33,032 nt of DNA. It comes from Lachnospiraceae bacterium (GTDB taxonomy: Bacteria > Bacillota > Clostridia > Lachnospirales > Lachnospiraceae). The DNA is taken from NCBI GenBank assembly GCA_029219245.1, contig JAQXTA010000033.1, forward strand, positions 1 to 33,032, read 5' to 3'. The notes beneath the pieces are model-generated. The model had not been told where the DNA came from. It worked only from the letters and a program-made list of their open reading frames with translations, and searched no databases. A program made the position numbers and the translations under genes. This document shows positions 32,789 to 33,032 of this stretch, piece after piece. Position 1 is the stretch's first letter. The number at the start of each line of letters is the position of its first letter.

Positions 32789-33032
32789 TTACCAAGCGAT
32801 GTATTTAATAATATCGTCGCCGCTTTCTGTATTGTAGCCAGTGTCAAAAACACCGAACACATAACCAGCGTGTGGGTTGATACCGTCATCGCTATGATGG
32901 TCTCTATTATAACGCATACATTCATCATAAACTGCTTGTGGATAATCAAAGAAAGTTGCTTTCCTTGGTTTGTAATAATATTTGGAATCAGTGGCTTCGT
33001 CATAATAAGCCGTATATAATGCATAAGGAAAT
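32789..33032 (-). CDS. Unknown element protein, C-terminal 80 residues (runs off window)
   Basis: An open frame enters from the right edge and ends at TAA 32789-32791 after reading …YALYTAYYDEATD…FFDYPQAVYDECMRYNRDH…PHAGYVFGVFDTGYN…IIKYIAW. It is rich in Tyr, Asp and aromatic residues with no family I recognise. It is followed by a tight terminator, which supports a real 3' end. The start is outside the window. Its position next to the integrase suggests element cargo. Confidence 0.6.
   Translation of the reverse strand, partial: FPYALYTAYYDEATDSKYYYKPRKATFFDYPQAVYDECMRYNRDHHSDDGINPHAGYVFGVFDTGYNTESGDDIIKYIAW

Noticed and set aside
32779..33024. 81-codon minus-strand frame starting at 33024
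   Set aside because: It overlaps the better frame ending at 32789, which is open to the window edge and followed by a terminator. The rejected frame reads as unlikely hydrophobic/Met-rich sequence.

Overview
The window looks like chromosome of a low-to-moderate GC Firmicute of the class Clostridia, most likely a Lachnospiraceae-type gut bacterium. Supporting signs are the gene order dgt-dnaG-rpoD-trmK, a T-box controlled trpXYZ importer, a class A-like RNase P RNA, strong Gram-positive ribosome binding sites, TTGACA/TATAAT promoters, and many esterase, DUF and lipoprotein genes of the kind common in that family. The species call is inference only.

Layout. Positions 1-575 hold a 28-bp perfect palindrome, what may be the end of an IS21-type element, two doubtful short reading frames and a strong leftward terminator. 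Positions 576-1760 are a leftward cation-diffusion-facilitator gene under a NiCo (czcD) riboswitch whose fourth aptamer hairpin is mutually exclusive with a terminator. Positions 1905-5273 are the tryptophan importer trpX-trpY-trpZ under a T-box with a UGG (Trp) specifier. A PHP phosphoesterase (rightward) converges at 6206-6234 on a leftward operon running natA-type ATPase, ABC-2 permease/CPBP protease fusion, ylmH, CmpB-like membrane protein (10747 to 6223). Next come two G3E (CobW-type) GTPases. One carries a 36-bp tandem repeat encoding a His/Asp/Glu metal-binding tail, the other is fused to a YcgQ/DUF1980-like C-terminal domain. Both are probably metallochaperones for zinc or a similar metal.

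Positions 13237-17456 read leftward as one cluster: a secreted or anchored trypsin-like protease, an unknown two-TM protein, a LacX-type aldose 1-epimerase and an ABC ATPase/permease pair. Upstream are rnpB and the information-processing operon dgt-dnaG-rpoD-trmK-nucleoside kinase. Positions 24428-27553 hold an esterase divergent from a condensation-fold acyltransferase and a zinc-ribbon membrane protein. A GerMN lipoprotein, nagA, tRNA-Leu(CAG) and a two-domain hemerythrin protein follow.

The right end is different. tRNA-Leu(AAG), itself an unusual A34 leucine tRNA, is followed 16 bases after its 3' end by a tyrosine recombinase gene pointing at it, the usual arrangement for an element integrated in a tRNA gene. 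That integrase is the most striking object here. Its N-terminal and catalytic parts lie on the minus strand, but the core-binding domain between them (about 31502-31971) lies inverted on the plus strand. The two junctions share only TTAT/ATAA. Flipping the segment on paper rejoins both junctions in frame, with no base lost or gained, into one uninterrupted frame of about 473 codons. This is either a very recent precise inversion or a reversible switch in the integrase. Two further small element genes lie beyond it, one running off the window.
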